A stretch of DNA of 64,000 nucleotides. It comes from Alisma plantago-aquatica. Its lineage: Eukaryota; Streptophyta; Magnoliopsida; Alismatales; Alismataceae. Positions within the stretch are counted from its first letter, which is position 1. The number at the start of each line of letters is the position of its first letter. The notes under the pieces were generated by a model. It was not told the DNA's origin, searched no databases, and was given only the letters and a program-made list of their open reading frames with translations. The DNA lies in contig OY856411.1 of assembly GCA_963693085.1 (NCBI GenBank), positions 1,347,620,550 through 1,347,684,549 on the forward strand, written 5' to 3'. The position numbers and the translations under genes were made by a program. Shown one piece after another: positions 25,369-37,710 of this stretch.

Positions 25369-27633
25369 TGTTGGTATGTATGCCCTGAGAGCCAATCATG
25401 GGATTATTGGTGGGATACATTAAGATTGATTTGATAAACATTAAAGGCAAGATTCTAATTCTTTCTGGTTCAGTCATATGAGATAGTGATAGAACAGATT
25501 GAACGTCTAGAGAATGACAATACTCAATGACGTATGCCTTCAGGCTCAGGACCTGAACGATGAGATCATACAGATGCTAAGAGTTTGTACATTCTTGTTA
25601 TGTCCCTAGTCGTATGTCATTGTGGAAGGTAGATAGACAACAATAACACACAAGACTAGATTGTGGTGTTGGTTGATGATAGAATCTCATTAGTCATGAT
25701 ATAGAGATATCAAACCAAACACATAGGTACTTGTTAGAGAACAAGTGTACTGGACAGACCCACCGTGAGTTTGACACATGGAACCATGACATGGTAGTCA
25801 CAATCAGTACTCACAGTGATGGTGGTGAGTGTGATTCTTTGACCTAAAATCACTACACTCAACACATGTCATTGGGCACACTTTGAAATCATCAAACGCA
25901 ATCCTGAAACATGGGTTGTTATAAAGGTGATGATTGGGTGGCTTTGACACATGGGGCTTTTGAGGGGTGAGTGATAGATATGTGATTTGTCCCTCCTGAG
26001 GGAGTTTGATATCCATGGCCACTTGATGAGTAGGATTGAGAAAGGCGTGCACACATGTGTGAATCAGTATGTGATATTGATGTCATACATATCTCTTCCA
26101 ATCTACTATGAGATCAAGAAAGTGAATGAACGTTGACCGAATGACTGTTCCATGCCTCGAGTTCATTCGGGATATCAGTGACAAAGGAATTATACATTCA
26201 CTGTAACACCATTCACGGATTGTAGGATTGAAAGTTGTTGTCCAACTTTCTTTTTCACTTGGGTAGCACTGATGTGTGACTAGGCACCGCTTTTTTCTTG
26301 TGAATTCAGAAGTGTTATGGACTTTCACTGCCAACGTGAAATGGACCTGCAAGGTCACACACATAGGATTTAACCTAGAAAAGGAGTTTTGTCCACAAAC
26401 AATATTTAGATTGATTACTAAAGGAGTTTAGTAGTTCAATTTAACACTCAATTGATTGATAGCTCAAAATCATAATGTTCAAGGTGTTGGACTGATTGAT
26501 TAGAGTATCATATTGATTGAAACCGCAATTGACTGATTCTGCACAATCTGCATTCCCAACTGATCGGCTCATGCGATGAACCGATCGGCTCATGCGATGA
26601 ACCGATCGGCTCAGCTTGGTGAACCGATCGGCTCAGCTGGTGAGTCGATCGACTCATGGACAGGGTGAACGATTGCTTCAAGTGTTGAAATGATCGGTTC
26701 AACTGTTGCAACCAAGAAAGTTGGGAAAGTCGGATTGGTGAGAATTTTCCTTTCGTTTCACTTGCCCAATTTGATTGGGAAAAAAGATTGGTATTTGATA
26801 CCAATTAGAAACAAAAGAAGGAAAGTCGATCGGGAACTGATCAGGACCACGAACCGATCGGTTCAGAAAGTGAACCGACCATTTCATGGGTCCCAACTGA
26901 TCAGTTGAGTGTCAACCGACCGGCTCAGGTCCCCAACCAACCGTTTCAGTTGTGAAACGATCGGTTCAGGTTGCGAGTTGGTTGTTTTTTGTGGAAAATC
27001 TCGAACCCTTCTACTCCTGCTTTTAGTCCCATATTTCCCGGGATGGAGAACCCTGTCCCATGACACTCCTATATATAGGGGTATTGGGGGCTTCTCAAAG
27101 TACAACTCAATGCAACCAGTTGCTCTGTAAAGTTGTCATTCTCTCTGGTTTTGGTAACTGAGAGAGCCCGAGCAAGTGCTACTCGAAAAGGGAGGCACAA
27201 CAAGGGGAAAGACAACTGCAGTTGCGATTGGTGGCAGGAGAGTGTGTTGGCGACTAGTACGCTGACAGGAGGGTGCGACTCCTTCCAATTCCTTTTGGGA
27301 CAAGGAGATTGGAGTTATAGGTGGTCCGTGTGGACTACTTCAGAGGCGGGAGGTTTCTTCCGCTCAGGAGGACAACTGTCAATCCCGACAGTCCCGGTGA
27401 GACCAGGAGTCTTCAGTCCCGGTGTGACCAGTAGCTGCACAGACACCATCTAAGACCGAAGGTGAAGACCACGCAAGCCGCGAGGTATTGTCGTCGAGCA
27501 AGCCTCGGGACAAGGTATGATTCCACAAACCATCCTTTCCTATTGTATAGATGTTGACGCGTTTCCTTGTTCTGGGTTTGGAGAGAATTTTTTTTGTTTC
27601 CGCTACCTTCTCTGCCTCCCCTAAAACCCAACA
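25369..27633 (+). repeat. 3' LTR of the inner element
   Basis: 2265 bp, TGTTGG to CCAACA, matching 18438-20681. Motif clusters at about 26560-26700 and 26850-26975. The first cluster has one additional motif unit (GAACCGATCGGCTCATGC repeated) compared with the 5' LTR, showing that the array can expand. Confidence 0.9.
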
Positions 27634-27638
27634 TCATC

Positions 27639-28330
27639 TAGGTCTACATCACATGCAACCTGTACAAGATGAAGTGTTGTAGCCGTCCGAGTTGATCAAC
27701 TCATCACATGAATGACCTGCTCGTCTTGGCCGGCCGTATGAGTTCCACCAACCGATCGGTTGGCCCCTCCAACTGATCGGTTCACCTGGTCGTCGTGCAT
27801 CTCCTCATGGCCACCACCCAATCATCTCGCTCCATGAATTGGTTGTCTAGATCGCCAACCGATTGGTTCATGACTTGAATCAATCGTCTCAGTTGCGTCA
27901 GGTTGTCCTCCGTTCTTCGACATAACAGGAAATAAAAGATCTATCCTATTTTAAATTTGTTAAGAGAAACCTCGAGTTACATTCGGGGGGAGCAAAGGTA
28001 GGAAAGAAATCTCGAGTTATCTCGAGTTACATTAGGAATAGAAGATAGGGAATCAGTGCGCAGACCGAGATGCAAGCAACCGCATACAACCAAGCACACA
28101 TATATAGAGTTTATAGGCCATAACCACACTATACATCCACCACAAAACTCATTTAAGGGTGACACGTATCGAGTGCATTCATATTACATATCATATATGC
28201 ATATTGGGATTTGTGTATTTAAGATTAGACATGCATAAAGCCAATTTTATTCGCATCGTATGCAATAAATAAAGGCAACAAACCAAAATCGATCATATCG
28301 ACAATATTAAAGCATAGAGCAGTTGACGTG
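27639..28330 (-). other. LTR-proximal half of the outer leader
   Basis: Continues the leader interrupted at 18437. Contains the outer copy of the third motif cluster at about 27740-27900 and matches 20700-21420 of the inner element in reverse complement. Confidence 0.7.
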
Positions 28331-28342
28331 GCTCTGATACCA
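28331..28342 (-). other. Primer binding site of the outer element
   Basis: Element strand reads TGGTATCAGAGC, one base from the 5' LTR edge at 28344. Confidence 0.9.
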
Positions 28343-28343
28343 C

Positions 28344-30586
28344 TGTTGGGTTTTAGGGGAGACAAAGAAGGCAGTGAAAATAAAATTTTTCTTCTCCCAA
28401 ACCCAGAATAAAGGAATCACATCAACGTCTATACAATAGGAAGGATGGTTTGTAGAGGCGTACCTTGTCCCGAGGTTGCTCGACGACTTTACCTCGCGGC
28501 TTGCGCGGTCTTCACCTCCGGTATTGGATGGTGTCTGTACTGCTCTTAGTCTCACCGAGACTGGCACCTCCTGGTCTCACCAAGACTGTCGGGATTGATA
28601 GCTGTCCTCTGAGCGGCAGAAGTCTCCCGCCTCTGAAGTAGTCTACACGGACCACCTGGAACTCCGATCTCCTTGTTCCACAAAGAATCAGAAGGAGGCA
28701 CACCCTCCTATCAGCGTACTAGTTACCTACACACTCTCCTGCCACCAGTTGCTTTTTGTAGTTGTCTTTCTCTTATTGTGCCTCCCTTATCGGATAGCAC
28801 TTGCTTGGGCTCTCTCTCGATTACCAAAACCAGAGAGAACGATAACTTTGCAGAGCAACTGGTGCACTGATTTGTTGTTCTGAGAAGCCCCCACTACCCC
28901 TATATATATAGGAGGGTCATCAGATAGGGTTCTCTATCCCGGACAATGCGGGATTAATGCAGGAGTAGAAGGATTCAAAATTTTCTACAAAACAACCAAC
29001 TGTGCCACCAGAACCGATCATTTCAAGAATGAAACGGTCGGTTGGGGAGTTGAGCCGATTAGTTCACACCTCAATCGATCAGTTGGGGCACCTGAGCCGA
29101 TCGGTTCACTTTTGAGCCGATCAATTTGTGGTCCTAGTCCACTCAAATTGACTTTCATATTTGTCTCCGATTAATCAAATATTAATCCTTATCCAAATCA
29201 AATTTGTACAAGTGAAACAAATTGTTTTTGAAAAATAGTCTTCTCACTTTCCAAATGATCTCGGTTAGACCAGTTGAGCCGATCGGTTCAACCCTTGAAC
29301 CGGTCGTCTCATCCTGTCTTGAGCCGATCGGTTCATCACATGAGCCGATCGGTTCAACAACCTAAGCCGATCAGTTCATCACATGAGCCGATCGGTTGGA
29401 AGTGTAGACTGTGCAAAATTAGTCAATTGCAGTTTCAATCAATCTGATACTCTAATCAATCGATCCAACACCTTGAATACTATGATTTTGAGCTATCAAT
29501 TGATTGAGTGTTTGATTGAACTACTAAACTCCTTTAGTAATCAATCTAAACATTGTTTGTGGATAAACTCCTCTTCCAGGTTAAATCCTATGTGTGTGAC
29601 CTTGTAGGTCCATTTCACGTTGGTAGTGAAAGTCCATAACATTTATGACTTCACAAGCAAAGAGCGGTGCCTAGTCACACATCAGTGCAACCCAAGTAAA
29701 ATAGAAAGTTGGAGAACAACTTTCAATCCTACAATCCATGAATGGTGTTACATTGAATGTATAATTCCTTTGTCACTGATATCCCGAATGAACTCGAGGC
29801 ATGGAACATTCATCTTGTCAACGTTCATTCACTTTCTTGATCTCAGAGTAGATTGGAGGAGATATGTATGACATCAATATCACATATTGATTCACACATG
29901 CGTGCGCACACCTATCTCAATCCTACTCATCAAGTGGTCATGGATATCAAACTCCCTCAGGAGGGACAAATCCCATATCTATCACTCACCCCTCAAAAGT
30001 CCCATGTGCAAAGCCACCCAATCATCACCTTTATAACAACCCATGTTTCAGGACTGTGTTTGATGATTTCAAAGTGTACCCAATGCCATGTGTTGAATGT
30101 AGTGATTTCAGGTCAAAGAATCACACTCACCACAATCACTATGAGAACTGACTATGACTACCATGTCATGGTTCCATGTGTCAAACTCACGGTGGGTCTG
30201 TCCAATAAACTTGTTCTCTAACAAGTACCTATGTGTTTGGTTTGATATCTCCATATCATGACTAATGAGATTTTGTCATCAACCAACACTACAATCTAGT
30301 CTTGTGTGTCATTATTGTCTATCTACCTTCCACAATGACATCTAACTAGGGACATAACAAGAATGTACAAACTCTTAGCATCCGTATGATGTCATCATTC
30401 ATGTCCTCAACCTGAAAGCATACGTCATTGAGTATTGTCATTCTCTAAACACTCAATCTATCCTATCATTATCTCATATGACTAAACTAGAAAGAATTGG
30501 AAGCTTGCCTTTGATGTTTATCAAATCAATCTTGATGTATCCCACCAATCATCCCACGATTAGCTCTCAGGACATACATACCAACA
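28344..30586 (-). repeat. 5' LTR of the outer element
   Basis: 2243 bp with TG/CA termini, matching 12298-14498. Motif clusters at about 29005-29125 and 29275-29400. The right edge is followed by the CCAAG duplication and then LINE coding sequence. Confidence 0.9.
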
Positions 30587-30591
30587 CCAAG

Positions 30592-31336
30592 AGTGGGTGG
30601 AAGACTACAAGGATGAAGATATTACCATCACCATGGGGGCGGCTGTAGAGAGGGCAGATAAGGAGGCGATCTTTGCAGCTATGTGGGCTGTTTGGTTAGG
30701 GCGCAACATGCATGTTTTCCAAGATGGTGAAGTACACAGTGGCTACCTATACCGTTTGACACTAACATGGGCCAAGCATGATGGAGGAGAAAAGAACCTA
30801 AGGAGAAATAGCATGCATAGAGGGGTAGTGAAGGAACTCCATGGTGGATCAAGGCAGCACTTGAACGAATGAAGATCAATGTCTACGCTTCATGTGGGGA
30901 GGATGGAGAGGCAGCCATAGGAATGGCGATGCGGGACAGCGAAGGGGTGTTGATAGGGGTAGCGGGTGAGAAGATTAGCAAGTGCACAGAGATAGCAACG
31001 ACAGAAGCCACAGCCATGAGGGTAGCACTCCAGTGGGCGCACAGCCATGGTGACAGACAGGTGGAGATGGAGACAGACACTCTTGAAGTTGTCCAAGCTT
31101 GTAGTGACTCCTCTACAAGGAGGGACTACGTGGGGATCCTTGCAGATGATATTAGGAAACTGAAATACCTCTTCTCTTTTTGCATCATTTCTTATGTTAG
31201 TCGTTCTTGTAACAAGCTTTCCCATGAAGTTGCCACTATGGCACGAAAGGGACAAGTAGATAGGTTTATTTTGTTCCAGTCTTTTCCTTCAAGTCTTGTA
31301 AACATTGCTTTGGCTGATTTAGCCCAATTAATTTAG
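30592..31336 (+). pseudogene. LINE ORF2, 3' part: RNase H domain
   Basis: Continuation of the ORF2 broken at 12297. The first part (30597-30872) includes AIFAAMWAVWLGRNMHVF, the linker that precedes RNase H in plant LINEs. RNase H (30869-31336) reads MKINVYASCGEDGEAAIGMA, then TEATAMRVALQWA, ETDTLEVVQAC and SCNKLSHEVATMA, a plant RVT_3 type fold. The first catalytic Asp position holds Tyr. The stop at 31334-31336 precedes a G run and the short A tail. Confidence 0.85.
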
Positions 31337-31398
31337 TTGGCGGGGGGGGGGAATCATAGGACCTTCTGTCCTCTCTAAAAAAATGACTCGGTGATGTA

Positions 31399-32957
31399 AT
31401 TCCCAAAAATGGATAATTTTTTAACATTGTTTAAGGTGAGAAAGTATGATGCAAAGTGTGGTTATTAACATTTTATATAATGTCCAACATTATTATTGGA
31501 AATAAAATATACATACTTGTAATGAGTCTAGCTACTCAACAATCCAAACAAACACTTCCTACATGTGAGTGTGTGTGTTTGTGAGGGTATGCATGTTCTC
31601 CCGCCTCTATACGTATCACAATCATTCGACAAATGGAATGAATATTCCCTATCTAGCCTTATATAACATGCATGTAGAATGAGGATATAAATGAATTGGA
31701 GGTGAGTATAGTATAGCTACATTTGAGAGTAAGCTAATACTGGGAATTTGTTTAAAGTGTCTTTCTTAAAACTTATCGTAGTATGTAGGTTGGTATTGGA
31801 CCACACTCCCCATCCAAAGATCTAGTATGTAACATATTGCATATAGAAGGGGTATACTTGGAGGAAAAAGAGACATTTGTTAGGTGGATTTTATCAAGAA
31901 AATTGTTTGAGAGAGAACAAAAAAAAGAAGAAAAGGTAGACACCAACGAAAATAGATGTTGTGAATTTTATAAATGGTATATTAACCAAGCACATCACCA
32001 CTCGCCCCATGTACAAGTCATTCTTAGGAGCACTAAAGTGATTGACGTCTAAAAAATATCCCTGTCATATATGTAGAATGATTACAATCACACTAGCAGA
32101 ATTAGCTTCAAGCCTATAAGGAATGGACGTGTTTTGTCAACTACTTAATTCTCATGGTTTCTAGCCAGAGAGAAAATTTTGTTGCGATAATTTGTTTATT
32201 ATTTTTTTCTTCAAAAAAAAAGTTTAATAATTTTGATACTTGATAAAAAACATTAAAATTTCATGAAATTATGATGTAACTTGGTACTATCATCTAGCTT
32301 TCTCGGAAAAGTCGGTGGTCGTCCAAAGGCTCATAGCATTTTTTTTTCATACCATAAATAACATTTGCATTGTGTTTTAAAATATTTTGTTGTACGCATC
32401 ATATGTGTTTGTTGATACCAATGTCCAACTATTATATGCATGTTGGTATGATAGGTTACAACACATTCCCGTCGAAATTCGAATCTACTTGATTTTTCTT
32501 ACTTATTCGGCCAAAGGTCCAACGGCTCTTCCAACTAAAAATCAGGATGAAAATAAAAGTAGGGGTGTTTAATGCCGAAACTGGAGTTGTAAGAAAACCA
32601 ATTATGGTTAAACAAATATCTAAGGATATGCAGAACTGTACAACTGTCATGTGGCCATTCTTTTGGCAAAATGAACCCTCAACTCGGCACGGTGCATAGA
32701 CATTCAGATTTTGTTAATGATGATATAGTATGACAATTCAAAGGTTTGAGAATTTCAAATTCGTGATTGATCTATAATAACTATAATAACTCAAATGTAG
32801 CGACTTGCACCTTCATAAGTATTGATATCTCATCGATTTTTTTCTTTATCCCAAATGATTTAAACTTAGACACAACTAATAGAACCTGGAAGCAACCATA
32901 ATTAACAAATTTTGAACGAGAGCCATGTTTTTTACGAGTTGTGTCGGATTCACATGA
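31399..32957. other. AT-rich intergenic DNA
   Basis: No domain-bearing frame on either strand. A 71-codon frame at 31837-32052 is charged and unrecognised, with no context to support it. This may be host intergenic DNA or fully eroded repeats. Confidence 0.45.
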
Positions 32958-32960
32958 TTA

Positions 32961-33379
32961 GGGCCCAATTTGATTTAGCTGCGTTCCAGCGCTTGCAGTT
33001 CCAAGTCATCACGATTTTCAACTCCAACCGTTTGGTTTGTCGCGGTTGCAACACACATCAAAAGTAGGAAAATGAACCGCTCCCTTTTTGGGCGCGGTTG
33101 GTTTTCACGCCTGCGCGCAGCACTGGGTTGTTACACTGATGCTATTGATCATTGCTTATTTTTTCGCATAATTGTAGTGCGCTACTAGTAGGTCATTAAC
33201 ATCAAGTTTTCACGTAACTACATACTTAAACAACTTCCAACCAAACGCAATAAAATAAAGAAATTGAGTTGAAGTTACCTATAATCAAACGATTGAAGGT
33301 GTGGTTACAATTCCTGTTTTGCATTTCCAGTTTTTAAAATCATGCAATGTGTTGCAACTGCTTGCAACCAGATGAGTCC
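32961..33379. mobile_element. Possible old MITE (PIF/Harbinger-like)
   Basis: 419 bp without coding potential. The left end GGGCCCAATTTGATT and the inverted right end GGACTCATCTGGTTG agree at about nine of fourteen positions. TTA precedes the left end but TAG follows the right end, so the 3-bp duplication is not intact. The interior contains GGTTGCAACACA-type segments in both orientations. Weak support. Confidence 0.3.
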
Positions 33380-34574
33380 TAGAAGTAGTTGTGACTGCCT
33401 TAGTCAACACTCCGCGTCCGCATTGTGCACGATAACCCTCTCTGCACCCCTTGGTTTCGGTAGAGTCCGCAATAAAAGTCAAGATTAATTGGAGGCTGAA
33501 TTGGATTTATTAGTTTCTTCAGCGCGTAGTTCGCAACAAAGGAGGTTAATTGGATTATTAGAGAGAGCCGAAAAGATTTTCTAAAAGTTTGGTGGGAAGA
33601 ATGTCATTTTTTCAGAATGAAACTGCATTAGTTTATTCCCAAGTCCAAAGTCCCAACCTGTGAGCTAGGGGTTCAGCGACTCCACCACGACACCCTGCGG
33701 CCATGCGGTGCAACAGTTTGCAGTTCGCCGCTTGTTTTGTTTATCTTCTTTGGGCAGCACTAGCTCAACCCCTGCAGACATCATCCCCGCATCATGCTTA
33801 CGGAATAAATGTCGATTCCATCGCCATGCCCCAGCCGCTCCCATGCTCACACGCGCACGCAGCGAGAGCAGACAACTAGTGAGTGCTCTGTTTGCTCATG
33901 ATTGGATTAGAGAAAGTGCGGGGCTCGTACCACTGACATGCATGGTTTTGCCCAGGGCTCCACCATTACCGACAGAACCTGACCGGTAGTATGGCACCAT
34001 ACTCAGTTTGGTGGGCTGCCGTGCCCATGGCTTGGCCGGCCGGCTAAAGCGAATGAGATAACGAGGAAAGGAAGGGGCTGGAAACTGGAGGGGCCGGTTA
34101 GCTTCTCTTTCTCTCTCTGGGATCTCCATGACACTCTCAAATCTTTAATGTGGCGGTAGTTCTCGGCGATATGATTATTTCCTGTGACGTCATGTGCATG
34201 CAAGCCATGCATAAGTACATAACTTGCGCAAACAAATAATTAACTTAGGAATTGTTCTCTGCAATGTCCTCTCTGCTTGCAAAGTACCCCATCCATGATG
34301 CCTCCATTCAGCTATCCTCAAGCAGCTAGTACCCTGCTTCTAACAAACCTTGTGAGGCATCCTCGTCTTAGAGGTTACCCACAAACCATACTTGATAACC
34401 TTGTGTCATCATGGCCTCAATGTCGTCACCAATGAGCCTCTTTTGCTATCGTAGCTTCAAGGTCCCTATCCTTGGGGAAGAAAGGGGTCGGGTTGAAGTT
34501 GAGGGTGACCAGTGTGTACGGCAAGGATGGGCGGAAGTTGTTGAGCCAGGCCCAAAGCCCATTAAGGGACATTG
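33380..34574. other. Intergenic DNA, possibly low copy
   Basis: GC content is higher than in the surroundings and no retroelement domain is seen. A 93-codon plus frame at 33708-33989 has no recognised domain. Near 34187-34212 TGACGTCA is followed by two CATGCA (RY) motifs, which are seed-type promoter elements in plants. No gene starts nearby, so this may be coincidence or a promoter remnant. Confidence 0.35.
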
Positions 34575-35560
34575 TGTTAGATATATGGCTATATAAGCCA
34601 TGTATATAGCATGGGATAAGCCCAATGTAGTGTAGCTAGTACATGGAGGAAGTGTACTTTTGTGTCTAGTGCAAATGAGGGATAGTTTTATCCCACATTG
34701 CTCACTTCTAAAACTTTTGTAGTCCTTATATGTAGGATCACATGTAACACTAGTGTCCAAAGGTCCTAGGAGAGGGTATGCTCACCTCCTTAGTGGGTAT
34801 GGTGATCACAACACACATGTATGCACGCACGCACGCGTGTGCATGCGTCACGTCTCATCTGCCCTGACCTAGCCTGTTCGGGTCGGGCTTGGGCTCGGAC
34901 TTGTGGCTTGTGCATTGTGGATTGTGGAGAATGTCTTCCGGGCCGGGATGTGCAAGTGTTTTCCTTACGGATTTTTTTTTTGCAATATATACAAGAGTGA
35001 TCAAGTGATTGCATCTTAATGAGAATAAAATTTTGGTACGTGTAAGGCTATAAATAAGCATCTGATCATTAAGGTTAAACACATCTAAAATAAACATCAA
35101 TCGTTATTCGTTTCATTCGTATTTTGCAAACCCTAAACGAGAGTTTTTAGTTGTCGCTTCTGAGTTTCTATGTGGAGTTCCTCTCCTGCAAGTAGCGAGC
35201 TCTTCCTTCTCCCGCTTAGAATTACGATCTGTCAGGCAGTGATTCCGGCTATCACTAGGATGCGCTGGTAGTACAACCGAACGTCGTCAAGTGCGAGCAA
35301 GACGACAACCTTCTTCAGGTTTGTGACTGGGTCGACTAGAAGAACGATGCCTATCCTTCTGGATTATGGGCCGCTGATTTCATTAAGTAACACATTCATT
35401 TTTTGACGAAGGTTCTAGTATGTGTTACTAACTTTGTTTTTATTTTCTCCCACACTATTTATTCTTCTTCTTCTTTTCTGGATCTGGCCTGAACTTGTTA
35501 ATCTGTTGTACATGTTGTTGTTGCATGTTACGACGTAAACCTAAAATTATCAACCGTCTT
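34575..35560 (+). repeat. Possible solo or degenerate copia-type LTR
   Basis: Begins TGTTAGATATATGG and contains a 'cccacatTG'-type U3 segment near 34692, a GGCTATAAATAAGC promoter-like box near 35046, and a transcribed-looking stretch with AACCCTAAACG. This is the layout of several copia LTRs. I see no partner LTR, primer site or duplication, so the right edge is arbitrary and the call tentative. Confidence 0.3.
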
Positions 35561-35610
35561 AAAGAAATCAATATATGTTGTTAATTCACAATGGTCGGTC
35601 ATGTTGGTTC

Positions 35611-35720
35611 TGTTGGATCAAGGGCTCTAAAGGGGGGGGGGGTGAATAGAGCTTCACAAGTCTCACAAAACAAATTAGACCACCAAATTATATTAAGTGT
35701 GGAAACTTAAACAAACAACA
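35611..35720 (-). repeat. Terminal fragment of a SIRE/Maximus-type copia LTR
   Basis: TGTTGGATCAAGGGCTCTA and the following 100 bp match the left end of the LTR at 56958-58416, including AAACTTAAACAAACAACA. The fragment stops where the gypsy LTR starts at 35721. The 5 bp before it are GGTTC, a candidate duplication with no partner found. It is the far end of a minus-strand element. Confidence 0.8.
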
Positions 35721-37079
35721 TGTAACATCCCTGACCTGGTTATGCTTTAACCCTAGGTGTTTTGCTTAATAAAGTTGATTAGATGCTTGCTCTTATCTCT
35801 CAAAAAGTAATTAAGGCTCAAGAGGAACTTATATTTCAATTTTAGTCCTTTTTGAACAATGTTGAAAACAAGATTTTGATTTTTGTAGACTAAAGTGCAA
35901 TTTACCCAAGTTATGGGGTTAATTTGCAAATGTTACACGATAAGATGTTCCTCATGTTTTGAAGCATCATGAGAATAAAGATGATGTAGAGGTATGGCTT
36001 GTGGTAGCCTGAGTACCAAGAAAGAGCTGATAAAGCAATGTTTGTGCATTAAAACCTAGTTTTGGTGTAATGTGCAATTTACACAAAACCCAGGGTTCAA
36101 TATGAAAATTACCATTTCAAAATAGTCCCTGATATTTCTTAGAATCATGTAGAGTAAAGAAAATGAGAGGGGCGTCTCATTTGTATCTCTTTGAAGGAGA
36201 GAGAATCTTGATAATTGAAACCCTAATTCAATTTAATACAAAAATAATTATATTAATTGGATTGCCTTCAACCAAAACTATAATGGTTGAGTTTATATAT
36301 GTGTGGAAGTCCTTGTGCCTTGCAAAGGCAAAGGAAATATCTACGTGAGTGGAGAAGCCACTCACATTAAGAAAAGAAAAAGAAATATACACTAACTTTA
36401 GGATATTATTATTATAAGGATTAAGGTGCTTAATTTGCTTTTCTTTAAAACATGGATAATTGAGAGGAATAAGAGGCAAAGAAGATAGCCTCATAAACAA
36501 GGAAGGGAAGGGGGCAAGTGGCAAGGAAATGGAAGAGTTATCCCCTACTTTCTCTCTCTTAAATGAATTTTCAATAAAATTCATATATATGCTCCTTTAT
36601 CCATGAGTTGAAAGGGTAATTTTGAATCCACTTTCACTTCTTGCTTGAAAAATGACCAAGGGAGCTTAGGAGGATCAAGAGGACGACCCCCAACCTGTTG
36701 GTAAGCTTCTTGACTTCCTTTCACCTTAATCCCATGGTGGAAATCGAAAATCAATGCATGATTTCATCTTATCTCGATCCCATCTTCAATTCTAACCATT
36801 CCTTTTCACTCAAAGCTTGAGGACGAGCCTTGGGATAGTGAAAGGAGTTGCATACACCATTGTTGATGTGAATCTTGGAGCTTTGAAGCTTCAATTGAAG
36901 ATGGGTTATATAACTTGAACCCCTATTCATTGTTATTGAATTCAATTTCTCAATCAATTATGTTCAATTGCTATTCTTGCAATTCCTTTAATTAGTTGAT
37001 GCAACTACCATGATAATGGCAGTAGTTTTCGATGGACTAAGGCTTGATGATGATGAAATCATTTTAGGCACACTTTCCA

Positions 37080-37710
37080 ACAATTTTCTTTTGCAAATGG
37101 TTTTAAGACCTTGGTCCAAACGGTTTCACCAAACCGTTTGGAGACCAAATGGTTTGCAAATTGTTTGGAGGTTTGGATCCATAACCGTTTGGAAGGGTTG
37201 ACCGTTTGGATGGGTTGAACGTTTGAGGTCAGGACTCTAGTACATGTTGGATGATGATCCAACATATCCAATTGATTGATTCAATATATGGACAATCCTC
37301 CAATTAGAAACCCTAATCGACTTGTTGAAAGAAAACTCAATTGATCCATTCAATTTCAAGACTAATTGGACCAAACGGTCTTGAGACCGTTTGAGTCCAA
37401 ACGGTCTTGAAACCATTTGGTATCAAATGGTCTCAGGACCTTTTGGAGACCCAAGGTTGATTGTAGTTGATGAGGAAGATCCAATGGTGTTGATTGATTG
37501 AACATTCAATAGCTCAATTGGTGGCCAATTCGACAAAGCAATCCCTAATTCAATTGATTGAAGGACACCTCAATTGATCCTTGCGGTTTTGAGGCTAGTT
37601 TGGCCCAAACGGTCTTGAGACCGTTTGAGTCGAAATAGTCTTGAAACCGTTTGGGGTCAAACCGTCCCAAACCGTTTGGAATCCAAACCGTTTTCAAAAC
37701 TGTTTGGAGT
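37080..37710. repeat. Array of CCAAACGGTTTGG-type palindromic motifs
   Basis: Dispersed units such as CCAAACGGTTTC, CCAAACCGTTTGG, CCAAACGGTCTTG and GACCGTTTG occur in both orientations, clustered near 37115-37230, 37370-37445 and 37605-37710. The truncated right LTR carries the first cluster (46735-46825) and breaks inside a motif at 46983. Confidence 0.8.

Larger units (their letters stand above)
18438..27633 (+). mobile_element. Inner gag-only copia-derived element, same family, opposite strand
   Basis: 9196 bp inserted into the leader of the outer element, with TCATC at 18433-18437 and 27634-27638. Order on the plus strand: 5' LTR 18438-20681, primer site, 1.4-kb leader, intact gag 22123-22977, decayed pol-derived sequence, purine tract 25356-25368, 3' LTR 25369-27633. 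In the first 210 bp of the two LTRs I count roughly a dozen differences by eye, so it is not very recent, but it must be younger than the outer element. With the outer copy it forms a large inverted repeat. Confidence 0.92.
12298..30586 (-). mobile_element. Outer gag-only copia-derived element (non-autonomous)
   Basis: An 18.3-kb span, of which 9196 bp is a nested second copy. Without that copy and one 5-bp duplication it is about 9.1 kb. On the minus strand: 5' LTR 28344-30586, primer site 28331-28342, long leader, gag 17737-16883, a 2.4-kb stretch with only traces of pol, purine tract 14499-14511, and 3' LTR 12298-14498. It is flanked by CCAAG and interrupts LINE ORF2. The same internal layout recurs in the nested copy, so pol was lost before amplification and this is a family. 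Movement would need enzymes from another copia. Confidence 0.9.
6863..31385 (+). mobile_element. L1-type LINE, near full length, split by an LTR element
   Basis: A two-ORF non-LTR retrotransposon flanked by ACTCGGCGATGTA (6850-6862) and ACTCGGTGATGTA (31386-31398), a 13-bp target duplication with one mismatch. Just before the right copy is a short A run, the expected 3' tail. Removing the inserted element (12298-30586) and its 5-bp duplication leaves about 6.2 kb, a normal length for plant L1 elements. ORF1 is a DUF4283/zinc-knuckle protein. ORF2 has endonuclease, RT, zf-RVT and RNase H in the usual order. Both ORFs are broken. It inserted beside the TA tract and is older than the elements inside it. 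Confidence 0.9.

Noticed and set aside
12960..29400. CRISPR-like appearance of regularly repeated 13-mers
   Set aside because: Units are short, variable, in both orientations and irregularly spaced within eukaryotic LTRs; there are no cas genes.
32961..33379. Confident MITE call
   Set aside because: End similarity is weak and the target duplication does not match, so it is listed at low confidence only.
33708..33989. 93-codon frame as a possible host gene exon
   Set aside because: No recognisable domain, splice context or codon signal; mentioned only within the intergenic entry.
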